64,000 nucleotides of DNA from Candidatus Methylobacter favarea (GCF_902806695.1 NZ_CADCXN010000058.1:62001-126000); one strand, 5' to 3'. Shown: positions 17,098 through 27,900, counted from the stretch's first letter. Program-made: numbers and translations. The notes: generated by a model not told the origin, from the letters alone.

Positions 17098-19044
17098 ATG
17101 GCCAATAAAAAGATTACGGTTCCATGCCGGCCCCTTGTCATCCCTTTGATGGCTTTGGCTATCTGGCTTGCGTTTATTTTCGTTTGCGCAGCCGCCGCGG
17201 CTGCTGATTCGGCAGAATCCATAGCGCCGGCTGATCTTTCCCGCATGAGTTTGGAAGAACTGACCAATATCGAAATATCTTCGGTATCCAAACGTGCGGA
17301 GCCGCTGATCGACGCGGCCGCCTCGGTTTATGTCATAAGCCGCGAGGACATACGCCGCTACGGCGCCACCAGTATTCCCGAAATACTGCGGCTTGCTCCA
17401 AACCTCCAGGTCGCCAAAGTGGATTCAAGCCAGTATGCGATCTCGGCGCGCGGCTTCAACAGCACCACAGCCAACAAGCTGCTCGTGCTTATCGACGGGC
17501 GCAGCGTTTATACGCCCTTGTATTCAGGCGTATTCTGGGATGTTCAGGACACCATGATCGAGGATATAGAACGTATTGAAGTGGTCAGCGGCCCCGGCGG
17601 CACTTTATGGGGCGTTAATGCAGTCAACGGCGTCATCAATATCATCACAAAATCCGCCGGCGACACCAAAGGCGGCCTTTTAAGCGCCGGCGCCGGCAAT
17701 TACGAGCATGGCGGAGGCGTCCGCTACGGGGGTCAAGCGGGTGAAAATATCGCTTATCGCGTTTACGCCAAAGGCTTTGAACGGGATAATACTTTTAACC
17801 CGAAAGGCGGCAATATTGATGACTCATGGAGAAAAGGGCAACTGGGCTTTCGTCTGGACTGGGGAAAAAACAATGATACTCTAATGCTTCAGGGCGATGC
17901 GTATGAAGGATCTATCGACCAGAAAATCCTGGATGACAAGTCGCTTTCCGGCGCGCATTTGCTGGCGCGATGGGATAAAACCCTGGCGGCCGGCTCGGCT
18001 GTCCAGATTCAGGCTTATTTCGACCAGACGCGGCGCATCTATCCAGGCACTTTCGGTGAAGTGCTTAATACCTATGACATTACCGCGCAACATCGCTTCA
18101 GTCTGGGCCGGAGCCATGATATCGTCTGGGGCGGCGGCTACCGTTATGCGCGCGATGATGTCAGCAACAGCGACGTGCTGGCCTTTCTTCCCGGCCAGCG
18201 CGACCTGGCCCTGGCTAATGTTTTTGCGCAGGATACTGTTACGCTCACCGAGCAATTAAAGCTGACCCTCGGCGCGCGGCTTTCCTACAACAATTACACC
18301 GATCTGGAAGTCCAGCCCAATATACGGCTTGCCTGGAAACCTAATGAGCAGGTTCTGCTGTGGTCGGCCATTTCTCATGCCGTGCGCACGCCGTCTCGGC
18401 TGGACAGCGATTTTTTTATTCCGGGCAATCCGCCTTTCATACTTGCCCTTGCCGGCGGCCTCGATTTTCAATCCGAAAAGCTGACGGCCTTTGAGCTCGG
18501 CTACCGCATGCAGCCGACGCCGAAATCGGCGTTTTCAATCTCGGCGTTTTACAATATCTATGATGAGCTGCGCAGCCTGGAGCCCGTGAGCGCCAGCTCC
18601 TTCGTAATAGCCAATATGATGGAAGGCGATACCTACGGCCTTGAACTATGGGGCAGCTACGCGGTAAGCGACTGGTGGCAGCTTAAAGCCGGCTATACCT
18701 ATCTCAGGAAGCATTTACGCCTGAAGCCCGGCAGCAACGATCCTTTCGGCGCGCCATTGGCGGGCAATGATCCTCAAAACCAGTTTTCAGCACGCTCGAT
18801 CATGAATCTTTGGCATAACGTTGATCTCGATTTAGTTCTGCGCACGGTGGACAGCCTGCCTGCTCCCGCTGTTCCGGGATATGTCACGATGGATGGGCGC
18901 CTGGGCTGGAAGTTTTTAAAAAACACGGAGCTGTCGCTGTCAGGGTTCAACCTGCTCGATAATCGGCATCCGGAGTTTGGCAATGCGCCTGGACGCAGCG
19001 AAATTGACCGGACCTTCTATGTAAAAGTGCTATGGAATTTTTAA
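17098..19044 (+). CDS. TonB-dependent outer-membrane receptor
   Basis: A 648-residue receptor with a signal peptide (LVIPLMALAIWLAFIFVCAAAAA), an N-terminal segment SLEELTNIEISSVSKR that is common to a subgroup of plugs, the plug domain (ISREDIRRYGATSIPEILR to NAVNGVINIITK) and a 22-strand-type barrel ending in FYVKVLWNF. Such receptors normally import a ligand with TonB energy. This subgroup tends to be encoded beside YfiR-family genes (recollection), so it may sense rather than feed. It is inserted in the chemosensory operon between cheW and the MCP gene, co-oriented. ATG 17035 is an alternative start with its own AAAGGA; 17098 gives the better signal peptide. Confidence 0.9.
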   Translation: MANKKITVPCRPLVIPLMALAIWLAFIFVCAAAAAADSAESIAPADLSRMSLEELTNIEISSVSKRAEPLIDAAASVYVISREDIRRYGATSIPEILRLAPNLQVAKVDSSQYAISARGFNSTTANKLLVLIDGRSVYTPLYSGVFWDVQDTMIEDIERIEVVSGPGGTLWGVNAVNGVINIITKSAGDTKGGLLSAGAGNYEHGGGVRYGGQAGENIAYRVYAKGFERDNTFNPKGGNIDDSWRKGQLGFRLDWGKNNDTLMLQGDAYEGSIDQKILDDKSLSGAHLLARWDKTLAAGSAVQIQAYFDQTRRIYPGTFGEVLNTYDITAQHRFSLGRSHDIVWGGGYRYARDDVSNSDVLAFLPGQRDLALANVFAQDTVTLTEQLKLTLGARLSYNNYTDLEVQPNIRLAWKPNEQVLLWSAISHAVRTPSRLDSDFFIPGNPPFILALAGGLDFQSEKLTAFELGYRMQPTPKSAFSISAFYNIYDELRSLEPVSASSFVIANMMEGDTYGLELWGSYAVSDWWQLKAGYTYLRKHLRLKPGSNDPFGAPLAGNDPQNQFSARSIMNLWHNVDLDLVLRTVDSLPAPAVPGYVTMDGRLGWKFLKNTELSLSGFNLLDNRHPEFGNAPGRSEIDRTFYVKVLWNF

Positions 19045-19628
19045 CGATTCTGCAACGCATAGTGACTCGTTCCAACCGCGCCCATCTGTGGCTATTCGTC
19101 TTTATGGCGCTGACATCCGGCGCCGTTGCCACGGCCCATGCCGGCGTAGAGGAATATGCCTTGAAAGCCGCCTTCCTGTATAAGTTCGGACTATTTGTCG
19201 AATGGCCCGGCTCAGCGTTTTCATCTCCGTCCAGCCCGGTAAACCTGTGTATTGCCGGAGAAGATCCTTTCGGCGAAGCTCTTGATAAAGTGGTAGCCGG
19301 GGGGCGTATCAACGGCCGGAATGTCATGATCCACAGACTCAAAGAGATGGAACCGGATTCAAGCTGTCACATTCTTTTTATCGGCGGTTCCGACGCTGAA
19401 AGCAAAGCCAGGATGATTAAATCTGTTCGCGGCCGCAATGTGCTTACGGTAACCGATGCCGGCAACTCTGAAACGAGCGCAGCGATCATTAACTTTGTAA
19501 TTGCCGATAACCGCGTACGCTTTGACATTAATGATGAAGCGGCAGCGCAAAACGGCCTGGTTCTCAGTTCCAAACTAATGAGCCTCGCGCTCAATGTCAA
19601 AAAAAGAACATCCAAGGAAAACCGATAA
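19032..19628 (+). CDS. YfiR family (DUF4154) periplasmic protein
   Basis: A 198-residue exported protein: signal peptide (LWLFVFMALTSGAVATAHA), then the family start VEEYALKAAFLYKFGLFVEWP, a central NLCIAGEDPFG strand, SCHILFIGGSD and the IINFVIADNRVRFDIN strand near the C-terminus. In Pseudomonas YfiR is the periplasmic repressor of the CHASE8 diguanylate cyclase YfiN. Its only two mature cysteines are Cys73 and Cys112, 39 residues apart; from memory the Pseudomonas protein has a disulfide with the same spacing. The start overlaps the TonB receptor's end by 13 bp and its stop abuts the MCP start, so the three are translationally coupled. Confidence 0.92.
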   Translation: MEFLTILQRIVTRSNRAHLWLFVFMALTSGAVATAHAGVEEYALKAAFLYKFGLFVEWPGSAFSSPSSPVNLCIAGEDPFGEALDKVVAGGRINGRNVMIHRLKEMEPDSSCHILFIGGSDAESKARMIKSVRGRNVLTVTDAGNSETSAAIINFVIADNRVRFDINDEAAAQNGLVLSSKLMSLALNVKKRTSKENR

Positions 19629-21167
19629 ATGAACTGGCTGGCTGATTTACGTATCCGGGCAAAACTGACGCTGGTGACTGTGCTGACCAGCGCCATCTCA
19701 CTGCTTTTGGCTAGCGCCATCATTATTGTCTATGACAATTATGCTTATCATGCTCAAAAAACCGGCGAGATTTCTGCGCAAGCCGGGGTGATAGCCGCCA
19801 GCGTGAATGCCACGCTGGAATTTAATGATCCCAAGGCAGCGCAGGAATATCTGAATCCGCTCGAAGCCAACCCGGCAATTTCTGCGGCCGGCGTATATGT
19901 GCGTGACGGCTCGCTTTTTGCCGCCTACTCCCGCTCCGGAGCCCGCCCGCCGCCAGCTTCAATCGAATCTCAGACGCAACCGCTTGAAGATAGCGAGCTT
20001 GCCGTTTTCTGGCCGGTGCAACAAGGCCAGCGACGGATTGGCACCGTTTATCTGCGCGCCAGAATTGAGCCCCTGGCAGTTCGCATCACGCGCTTTGGCG
20101 GCATTATTCTGCTAGTAATGGTAGGCTCGCTGTTGATTACGCTGCCGATTGCCATGCGTTTGAATTCAGTCATTGCGGATCCGGTGCGCGATATTGCCGA
20201 GGCTGCATCGCGCATCGCCGGCGGCGATCTCAGTGCCCGGGTCGAAGCTGTGCAACGGGCCGATGAGATTGGCGTGCTGATAAATACTTTCGCTCATATG
20301 ATAGTCAATTTGCGTAACATGACTCAGGAGATCAGCGAAGTAGCCCAGGTGCTTGCCGGCACCACAGGTGAGATTCTGGCCAGCACTGCGCAGGTATCCG
20401 CCAATGCTACCGGCACAGCCGCCGCCGTAAAAGAAACGACAATCACGGTGGAAGAGGTAAAACAGACCGCTCAGGTAGCCAGCCAGAAAGCGAAATACGT
20501 TTCCGACAGCGCCCAGAAGGCGTCGCAGGTTTCCAAGACCGGACGCAAATCGGTTGATGATACCATTCAGGGCATGCACCGCATCCAGGAGCAAATGCAA
20601 TACATCGCTGAAAGCATCGTGCAGCTGTCCGAACAGAGTCAGGCCATCGGCGAGATTACTGCTACTGTCAATGGCCTGGCGGAACAGTCAAACCTGCTTG
20701 CGGTCAATGCCGCTATCGAGGCGGCTAAGGCCGGCGAGCAGGGCAAGGGCTTCGGCGTGGTGGCCCAGGAAATTAAAAGTCTGGCCGAACAATCCAAGCA
20801 GGCGACGGCGCAAGTGCGCGCTATTTTAGGCGATATTCAGAAAGCCACCAGCGCCTCGGTACTCGCTGCAGAACAAGGCAACAAGGCTGTTGAGTCAGGC
20901 ATGAAGCAATCCACTGAAACCGGCGAAGCCATCCGGCTGCTTGCCGACAGCATCAGTGAAGCCGCACAGGCGGCTACCCAGATTGCTGCGTCCAGCCAGC
21001 AGCAGATGGTGGGCATGGATCAGGTAGCGTTGGCAATGGAAAACATCAAGCAGGCCAGTTTTCAGAATGTCTCAGGCACCAAACAAGCGGAAGTGGCCGC
21101 TCAAAGATTGCATGAACTGGGACAGAAGCTGAAGCAACTGGCCGCGCAGTACAAGGTTTTATGCTAA
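19629..21167 (+). CDS. Methyl-accepting chemotaxis protein with CHASE8-like sensor (WspA position)
   Basis: A 512-residue receptor: TM1 about 14-35; a periplasmic part of about 120 residues with [19 protein letters not shown] and [16 protein letters not shown], which resembles the CHASE8 domain of YfiN; TM2 about 157-178; HAMP to about 235; and a long coiled-coil signalling hairpin with the tip [20 protein letters not shown] near 350-370. The hairpin is like those of ACF-class (Wsp-type) receptors. There is no C-terminal NWETF-like pentapeptide. The gene starts directly after the yfiR-like stop, with AAGGA nine bases upstream. The ligand may be the YfiR-family protein itself. Confidence 0.92.
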   Translation: MNWLADLRIRAKLTLVTVLTSAISLLLASAIIIVYDNYAYHAQKTGEISAQAGVIAASVNATLEFNDPKAAQEYLNPLEANPAISAAGVYVRDGSLFAAYSRSGARPPPASIESQTQPLEDSELAVFWPVQQGQRRIGTVYLRARIEPLAVRITRFGGIILLVMVGSLLITLPIAMRLNSVIADPVRDIAEAASRIAGGDLSARVEAVQRADEIGVLINTFAHMIVNLRNMTQEISEVAQVLAGTTGEILASTAQVSANATGTAAAVKETTITVEEVKQTAQVASQKAKYVSDSAQKASQVSKTGRKSVDDTIQGMHRIQEQMQYIAESIVQLSEQSQAIGEITATVNGLAEQSNLLAVNAAIEAAKAGEQGKGFGVVAQEIKSLAEQSKQATAQVRAILGDIQKATSASVLAAEQGNKAVESGMKQSTETGEAIRLLADSISEAAQAATQIAASSQQQMVGMDQVALAMENIKQASFQNVSGTKQAEVAAQRLHELGQKLKQLAAQYKVLC

Positions 21168-21200
21168 CTATGCGGCGACGTTTGTCAAGCTAATTGGATC

Positions 21201-23516
21201 ATGCCCGGGCAGAGTGAGGAATTTCTAAAGAGACTGGTGCCGATTTTCCGAATCGAGGCGGATGAGCATCTTAAAATAATGACTTCGGCACTTATCGAGC
21301 TGGAAAAATCGCCGCCGGAAAATCGGCAAGCCGAAATCATTGAAACCATATACCGGGAAGCGCACAGTCTGAAAGGGGCTGCCCGCACGGTTAACTTCAG
21401 AGAGATTGAGTCGATCTGTCAAACGCTGGAAAGCGTATTTTCAGGGTTAAAAAGCAGGCGGCTGACTATCACCGGATCTTTATTTGAGCTCCTGTATCAG
21501 GTAATCGATGGCATTGCCGGCCTGCTTGCGCCGGTGCCGGATGGAAACAAGCGGGAAACGGCTGGAACGCCAGGCGCAGCGCTGGTTCGCCGGCTCGAGG
21601 ATGCCCTGCGCGGAAGAGATAGCATGGCTGCAGCTGAAGAATTAATGTCACCCGATGACTCCACCTCATCCGAACAACTCCCGCATGCGCCGGCCCAGAC
21701 GCGTGACGCCGATGTGATGCATACGCCCTATCAGGCATTCAGCTTTTCAGCTGACACCGTCAGGGTCTCTACAGTGAAGCTCGATGCCATGATAAGACAG
21801 GCGGAAGAGTTCCTGTCGCCGCGCTTGGCTTCAGCGCAGCGCGCCAAGGAATTAGGCGAAGTCACTGCTGCTCTGGCAAGCTGGAAAAAGCAGCGCTCTG
21901 GACTTCGCCCTGCATTGCGGCAAATCGAGCGCTATGTCAACGAAACGGGTGCCAATAATGGCGCAGCTAAAGAGCTCCAGGAGCTTCCCAAGCTGCTGGA
22001 ATATATGGAAGCGGAAAAGCTTTTCCTGAAAAACCTTGACGAACAGCTACTGAGGATAAGCAAGTTAATCAGTCATGACCAGCGCATTCTTGAAAATATG
22101 ACCGATAGCCTGCTGCACGATGTAAAGGCAATACATCTGCAGCCGTTTTTTTCTTTAGTCGAGATTTTCCCCCGCTTTACCCGCGAACTGGCACGGGATC
22201 AAGGCAAACAAGTGGAACTGATCATCCAGGGAGGCGAACTCAAGATCGATCGGCGTATTCTGGAAGAGATGAAGGATCCGCTGATTCACATATTGCGCAA
22301 TTGCATAGATCACGGCATCGAGCCGCCCGCCCTGCGCCGGAACAAAAGCAAGCCGGCCAAGGGCACTATTACTCTTGCCATTGCTCAAACAGACAATGGC
22401 AAGGTTGAAATCCTCATTGCTGACGATGGAGCAGGCATTGAAGCCGCCAAGCTAAGGGCAGCCGCGTGTAAACTCGGCTTTGTTAGTGCCGACGAAGCCG
22501 AGCAATTAGGCGACGCCGAAGCGATGGCGCTTGTTTTTCAGTCCGGCATTTCCACCAGCCCTATTATTACCGATGTGTCGGGACGGGGACTGGGCCTTGC
22601 GATTGTGCGGGAAAAAGTCGAACGCCTGGGCGGGGCTGTATCGCTTGCGTCAAATCCTGTTACCGGCACATCCTTCAGAATTACCCTGCCGCTCACCTTG
22701 GCCACTTTCAGAGGCGTTCTTGTTTGCGCAGGCGAACAACTTTTCGTCATTCCTGCCGCCAGTGTCGAACAGGTGATGCGAATAGAGGAAAAAGACGTCC
22801 GAACGATGCAAAACCGGGAAACGATCCTGCACGATGGCCAGGCAGTTTCACTCGTATGGCTCAGCGAGGTACTGGAATTTCCTGCCAAGGCAGCCTCAGC
22901 ACAGACCTGCGTGGTTATTCTCTGCCTGGGCATGATCCGGGTTGCGTATCGGGTGGAAGATATACTTGGCGAGCAGGAAGTGTTGGTTAAATCGCTGGGA
23001 AAACAACTGATGCGGGTACGCAATGTCACCGGCGCCAGCGTTCTCGGAACTGGCCAGGTAGTGCCGGTGCTGAATGTTCCTGACTTGCTGAAATCGGCCG
23101 TAAAATGCGCTAAGGGGCCCTTCATTGCCGCCAGCGAAAAACCTGAACCGGAAAAACCCTCCATTCTGGTGGTAGAGGATTCGATTACTTCAAGATCCCT
23201 GCTCAAGAATATACTGGAGGGTGCAGGTTATCAGGTTACGACTGCCGTGGATGGAGCGGATGCCTATACTGCAATAAAAGCCGGAACCTTTAATCTGGTA
23301 GTATCCGATGTGGAAATGCCGGGAATGGACGGTTTTGAGCTTACTGCCAGGATTCGCGAAAATAAACAGCTGGGAGAATTACCAGTTATATTGATAACGG
23401 CGCTGGATTCACGTGAGTATCGCGAACGGGGCATCGATGCCGGCGCCAGCGCCTATATAGTAAAAAGCAGCTTCGACCAGAGCAATTTGCTGGAAGTTAT
23501 CCAGCGGCTGATTTAA
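21201..23516 (+). CDS. Hybrid chemosensory histidine kinase CheA-REC (WspE-like)
   Basis: A 771-residue kinase. Hpt domain (1-105) with phospho-acceptor His55 in REAHSLKGAA; a long helical dimerisation region (about 190-310); HATPase with N box RNCIDHGIE, G1 DDGAGI and G2 GRGLGLAIV; a CheW-like P5 domain (about 500-630); and a C-terminal receiver (about 648-771) with ED, phospho-acceptor Asp703 in VSDVEMPGMDG, the Thr of LITALDS and the Lys of YIVKSS. Single Hpt plus terminal REC matches WspE. It would phosphorylate its own receiver, the downstream CheB and possibly the 1115-residue REC protein. Confidence 0.93.
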   Translation: MPGQSEEFLKRLVPIFRIEADEHLKIMTSALIELEKSPPENRQAEIIETIYREAHSLKGAARTVNFREIESICQTLESVFSGLKSRRLTITGSLFELLYQVIDGIAGLLAPVPDGNKRETAGTPGAALVRRLEDALRGRDSMAAAEELMSPDDSTSSEQLPHAPAQTRDADVMHTPYQAFSFSADTVRVSTVKLDAMIRQAEEFLSPRLASAQRAKELGEVTAALASWKKQRSGLRPALRQIERYVNETGANNGAAKELQELPKLLEYMEAEKLFLKNLDEQLLRISKLISHDQRILENMTDSLLHDVKAIHLQPFFSLVEIFPRFTRELARDQGKQVELIIQGGELKIDRRILEEMKDPLIHILRNCIDHGIEPPALRRNKSKPAKGTITLAIAQTDNGKVEILIADDGAGIEAAKLRAAACKLGFVSADEAEQLGDAEAMALVFQSGISTSPIITDVSGRGLGLAIVREKVERLGGAVSLASNPVTGTSFRITLPLTLATFRGVLVCAGEQLFVIPAASVEQVMRIEEKDVRTMQNRETILHDGQAVSLVWLSEVLEFPAKAASAQTCVVILCLGMIRVAYRVEDILGEQEVLVKSLGKQLMRVRNVTGASVLGTGQVVPVLNVPDLLKSAVKCAKGPFIAASEKPEPEKPSILVVEDSITSRSLLKNILEGAGYQVTTAVDGADAYTAIKAGTFNLVVSDVEMPGMDGFELTARIRENKQLGELPVILITALDSREYRERGIDAGASAYIVKSSFDQSNLLEVIQRLI

Positions 23517-23533
23517 CCGAATCACGGAAATTT

Positions 23534-24607
23534 ATGCTCAAAGTCCTGATTATAGAAGACTCTCCTCCGAAACGTGAATTCCTCATCCATCTCCTGGCCT
23601 CGGCCCCCGATATTCTTATTATCGGGGCGGCCAGGAACGGTGATGAGGCGCTTGAAGCGGTGCAGCGCTATCGTCCGGATGTAATCATGATAGATATTAA
23701 TATGCCGAAAATGGGCGGCTTGGAAACGGCGCGCCGCATTATGGAAACCCATCCCACACCGATTGTCGTCGTTAGCGGCAGCGCTGGTTTACAGGAAGCT
23801 TTAACGACATTTCGGGCTATGGAGGCAGGCGCTTTGGCTTTAGTGGGTCTGCCCTCGGGACTCGCTGATCCGAATCACGACATTATGGCCGGAGAATTGC
23901 TGCAAACAGTGAAGCTGATGGCGGAAGTCAAAGTGGTGCGGCGCTGGCCGCAGGCCAAATATCATACGACAGCAGCCCGGCAGCCGGGAAATATAAGCCT
24001 TACTCAGGAAACTTCACGCAGCAAGGTGATTGCAATCGGCGCTTCAACCGGCGGACCGCCTGTGCTCCAGTCTATTCTCGCAGCATTGCCAAAAAATTTC
24101 TCGCTGCCATTGCTGATTGTTCAACACATGGCTCCCGGTTTTGTTCAGGGTTTTGTAGACTGGCTGAGCCAGTCATGCAGTATGCCCGTTCATGTGGCCA
24201 GACATGGCGAGTACATAATTTCCGGCCATGTCTATGTGGCTCCTGATGAATTTCAGATGAAAGTGGAATACGGCGGAAAAATCCTTCTCACCCGGGATGA
24301 ACTTAAAAACGGGCTGCGTCCTTCGGTTGCGTATCTGTTCAGGTCAATTATGGAAGTTTACGGTAGCGGTAGCGTAGCCTGCCTGCTTACCGGCATGGGC
24401 CGCGATGGCGCGGAGGAATTACGGCTATTGAAGGAAACAGGCGCAATAACCCTTGCCCAGGATAAGGAAAGTTCGGTAGTACACGGCATGCCCGGCGAAG
24501 CGATTAAACTTGATGCAGCTAGGTTTGTTTTACCGCCCGAAAAAATAGCCGCATTCTTGATCGAGGCGGCGAAAAAATATGAAAAAGTTCCATTAAAAAA
24601 CTTATAA
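23534..24607 (+). CDS. cheB: Chemoreceptor glutamate methylesterase CheB (WspF-like)
   Basis: A 357-residue REC-methylesterase. The receiver has the acidic pair IIEDS and Asp54 (MIDINMPKMGG), but where the invariant Lys-Pro is expected the sequence is GLPSG with Leu106, so the signalling lysine is missing. The esterase domain keeps its triad: Ser171 in GASTGG, His in VQHMAPGF and Asp in LTGMGRDGAEEL. It would counter CheR-TPR and reset the receptor. The missing lysine suggests weakened or altered control by phosphorylation. It starts 17 bp after cheA. Confidence 0.93.
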   Translation: MLKVLIIEDSPPKREFLIHLLASAPDILIIGAARNGDEALEAVQRYRPDVIMIDINMPKMGGLETARRIMETHPTPIVVVSGSAGLQEALTTFRAMEAGALALVGLPSGLADPNHDIMAGELLQTVKLMAEVKVVRRWPQAKYHTTAARQPGNISLTQETSRSKVIAIGASTGGPPVLQSILAALPKNFSLPLLIVQHMAPGFVQGFVDWLSQSCSMPVHVARHGEYIISGHVYVAPDEFQMKVEYGGKILLTRDELKNGLRPSVAYLFRSIMEVYGSGSVACLLTGMGRDGAEELRLLKETGAITLAQDKESSVVHGMPGEAIKLDAARFVLPPEKIAAFLIEAAKKYEKVPLKNL

Positions 24608-24951
24608 ACACTGATCACATCTGGAACCCAAGCCCGTTTCCTTAAATGCCGGCTATTATGTTGAAATTGACTATACTTGAAAATATTTGTTAATCAGGCT
24701 GTGCCAAGAAACCCAAAGCAAGGTTAAAAAAATCAGGTCGGAGGTTAAGTGGAAACAAAAGGCTTTACTGAGGGAAATAAACCCACAGCCAATAAGCGTG
24801 AAATTGCGTTTAAACAAATACTGCGCCACCTGGCGGTGTTTTATTATAGCTTTAACGCCGAATTTCACTGTTGGAAATCGTTAATGTTGTTTGGACCTTC
24901 TTTATTGAAATGCCTGAGCTGTATGACTATGGAGGGTGAAGGGATTAAGGC
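24608..24951. other. Gap between cheB and the GGDEF-EAL gene
   Basis: A 344-bp stretch with no convincing gene. Two overlapping short plus-strand frames (24687-24884 and 24749-24967) are not protein-like in composition. The gap is large for this otherwise tight cluster, so the EAL gene may have its own promoter. I found no clear terminator after cheB. Confidence 0.4.
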
Positions 24952-27900
24952 ATGGACAATCACATAAGAAGAGATAATTCGAATAATAATATCGAAATCC
25001 TTATTGCCGAAGACAGCAGGACGCAAGCCGAACAACTGCGTTTTTTACTTGAGGAGCGCGGCTATAAAGTAACTGCCGCAGCTAACGGCAGGGAAGCCCT
25101 TGAGTCGGCGCATACGCGCATGCCCTGGTTGATTATCAGCGATATCATTATGCCTGAAATGAACGGCTACGAACTGTGCAAGGCAATTAAATCCGATATT
25201 ACTCTGAAACAAATCCCCGTTATTCTGGTAACCACGCTGTCTGATCCAAAGGATGTAATTAGCGGTCTTGAATGCGGCGCGGACAATTTTATCCGAAAAC
25301 CCTATGATGATTGCTATTTGCTCTCGCGCATTGACTATTTGCTGATGAACCTGCAAATGCGCAAAAATCAGAAAATGCAGTTGGGGGTGGAAATCGACCT
25401 TGGCGGCAGCAAGCATTTTATTACCGCCGAGCGCCAGCAAATCCTGGATCTGCTTATCTCCACCTATGAACAGGCTATTCATATCAATAGCAAGCTAAAG
25501 CAGCGTGAACAGGAACTGGCCTGTTCCAACCTGGTACTCAATGGACTGTACCGTATCGCAGAGGGTCTCAACCAGGCTTTTAGTGAACAGGACGTGGTAG
25601 AAATAGCCCTGGAAAGAACAATGCAAGTACCGGGCATAGAATACGGCTGGATTTATTTGCGCGAAGACACTGCCCATTTCCGCCTTGCCGCCACTCGTAA
25701 TTTACCCATTACCCTGAGAATACCCGAGATACTGGATGAAAATTGCATCTGCTGCCGCCAGCTTGCTGCAGACCAGATTAAAGAAAATATCAAGGTCTTT
25801 ACCTGCGAGAAATGTGAACTGTCGGGCAAGGCTGATGTTGCTAGGGACAAACTGTCCGGCCATGTCTGCGTGCCGCTGTGGAATGGCGGACGCATTATCG
25901 GACTGATGAATCTGGCCGGCTCACGGGACAGCTTGTACAATGAAGAGAAACTGAAGGTTCTGGACAATGTCGGCAATCAAGTAGCTGTGGCGCTTGAACG
26001 CGCGCGCTTACACGAGCACCTCGAGCAACTGGTTAAGGAAAGAACCCGGGCGCTCACGCTCGAGATAGAGGAACGCAAACGCATCCAGGAAGACCAGGCG
26101 CGTCTTGTCGCTATTATAGAGGCCACGCCCGATCTGGTGGTTACCCTAACACCCGAGGGCGGCATGCTTTATGCCAATCAGACAGGCCAGCAAATACTGG
26201 GATTAAAGAAAAATAATGACCTGTCCAGACAGTCCCTGCATGGCGGCTTTCCTGAATGGATGGGCAAGCGGGTGATGAAGGAAGGCATTCCGCATGCGAT
26301 TCGGCATGGCGTCTGGAGCGGAGAAACGACCGTCTTAAGCTATGATGGCCGCGAGATGCCCTTTCTTCAAGTCATCATTGCGCACAAGGATAAGGACGGA
26401 TCGCTACAATATTTATCCACTATCGGCCGCGATATTACCCAGCTTAAGGCGGACAAAGCCAGAATTGTCCGTCTAAACCGGATTTACAGTTTACTCAGCG
26501 GCATTAATACGACCATCGTACGTGTCCGCAAGGCAGAAGAACTGTTCGTTGAGGCCTGCCGCATCGCTATTGATCTGGGTAAATTTATGTTCGCCTGGAT
26601 CGGGATGCTTGATAACAGCACCCTGAAAATTAAGCCCATTGCAACAGCAGGGTATGACGACGGCTATTTGGCGCAACTAAATTTAAGCGCCGCAGCCGCA
26701 AGTTCAGACGCCTGCCGCTTCGTAACAGAAGTTATTGCACAGGCAAGGCCGTTTATTTGCAACGACATTGCTACGGATGACCGTGTGCAAGCCTGGCGCA
26801 GCGCTGCATTAAAGCGGGGTTACCGCTCAGCCGCAGTGCTGCCGCTGATCCTGGAAATGCGGACGGTTGGCGTATTTGTGCTATATGCAGCGGAGGCAAA
26901 TGCGTTTGACAAGGAGGAAATGGCGCTGCTAGTCGAAATGGCGGGCGATATTTCATTTTCTCTTGATCATCTTGAAAAAGAGCAACTGATCAATTATCTT
27001 GCCTGCTTTGATGCCGTTACCGGACTGCCGAACCGCGCGCTGTTTCAGGACCGCGTGGATCAGTGGATAGGTACTGCAAACCTTGATCAAAGAGAGTTTT
27101 CCTTAATCATGCTGGATCTGGAACGGTTCAGCAACATTAATGAATCTTTCGGCCGCCGAGCTGGTGATGATCTATTATGCCAGTTTACCCGGCGGCTGAC
27201 TGCAATATTGGATGAAACCGATATTCTGGCGCATCTTTCAGGCGACTACTTTTGCATTGCTACCCTTCGCGGCGATAAAAGTCTCGAGGTCGCCCATATT
27301 CTTGAAATGATTTTATCGGGCATTCAAAATCAACCGTTTCGTATCTGCGAAGCCGAGTTGCGTGTTTCGGCCAGGGCAGGAATATCTTCCTATCCTGCCG
27401 ATGGACAGGACATGGAGACGCTGTTACGCAATGCCGAGGCAGCTCTGAAAAAGGCTAAACGCTCGGGCGACAAATATCTGTTTTATACGCCTGAATTCAA
27501 TGCGCAGGTTTCCGAGAAGCTGTCGCTGGAAAATAAATTGCGGCGGGCGCTTGAACAGGAACAACTGGTTCTGCATTACCAGCCGAAAATTGAGCTTATT
27601 AACGGCAGGATTATCGGACTTGAGGCCCTGCTGCGGTGGAATGATCCTGAAATCGGCCTGGTCCCGCCCATGAGATTCATACCTCTGCTTGAAGAAACCG
27701 GACTTATTATCGAGGCAGGACGCTGGGCACTTGAAAAAGCCGTAGCGGACTCGCTGGTCTGGCAGGCAAAAGGATTCCGCTCGCCGCGAATAGCGGTCAA
27801 TGTATCGCCGATTCAGCTTCGGCAGAAGGATTTTGTCAATACAGTGGCGAGTGCCCTAAGCGGCGCCGGCAAGGGGATGGTTGAACTGGAGCTTGAAATT

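Noticed and set aside
22538-23206. 222-codon minus-strand frame opposite cheA
   Set aside because: Shadow of the kinase gene; Ser/Thr/Arg-rich with no domain, while the plus strand has complete CheA motifs.
24687-24967. Two overlapping short frames between cheB and the GGDEF-EAL gene
   Set aside because: Composition unlike protein (Trp/Cys/Lys-rich patches), no family and no ribosome site.
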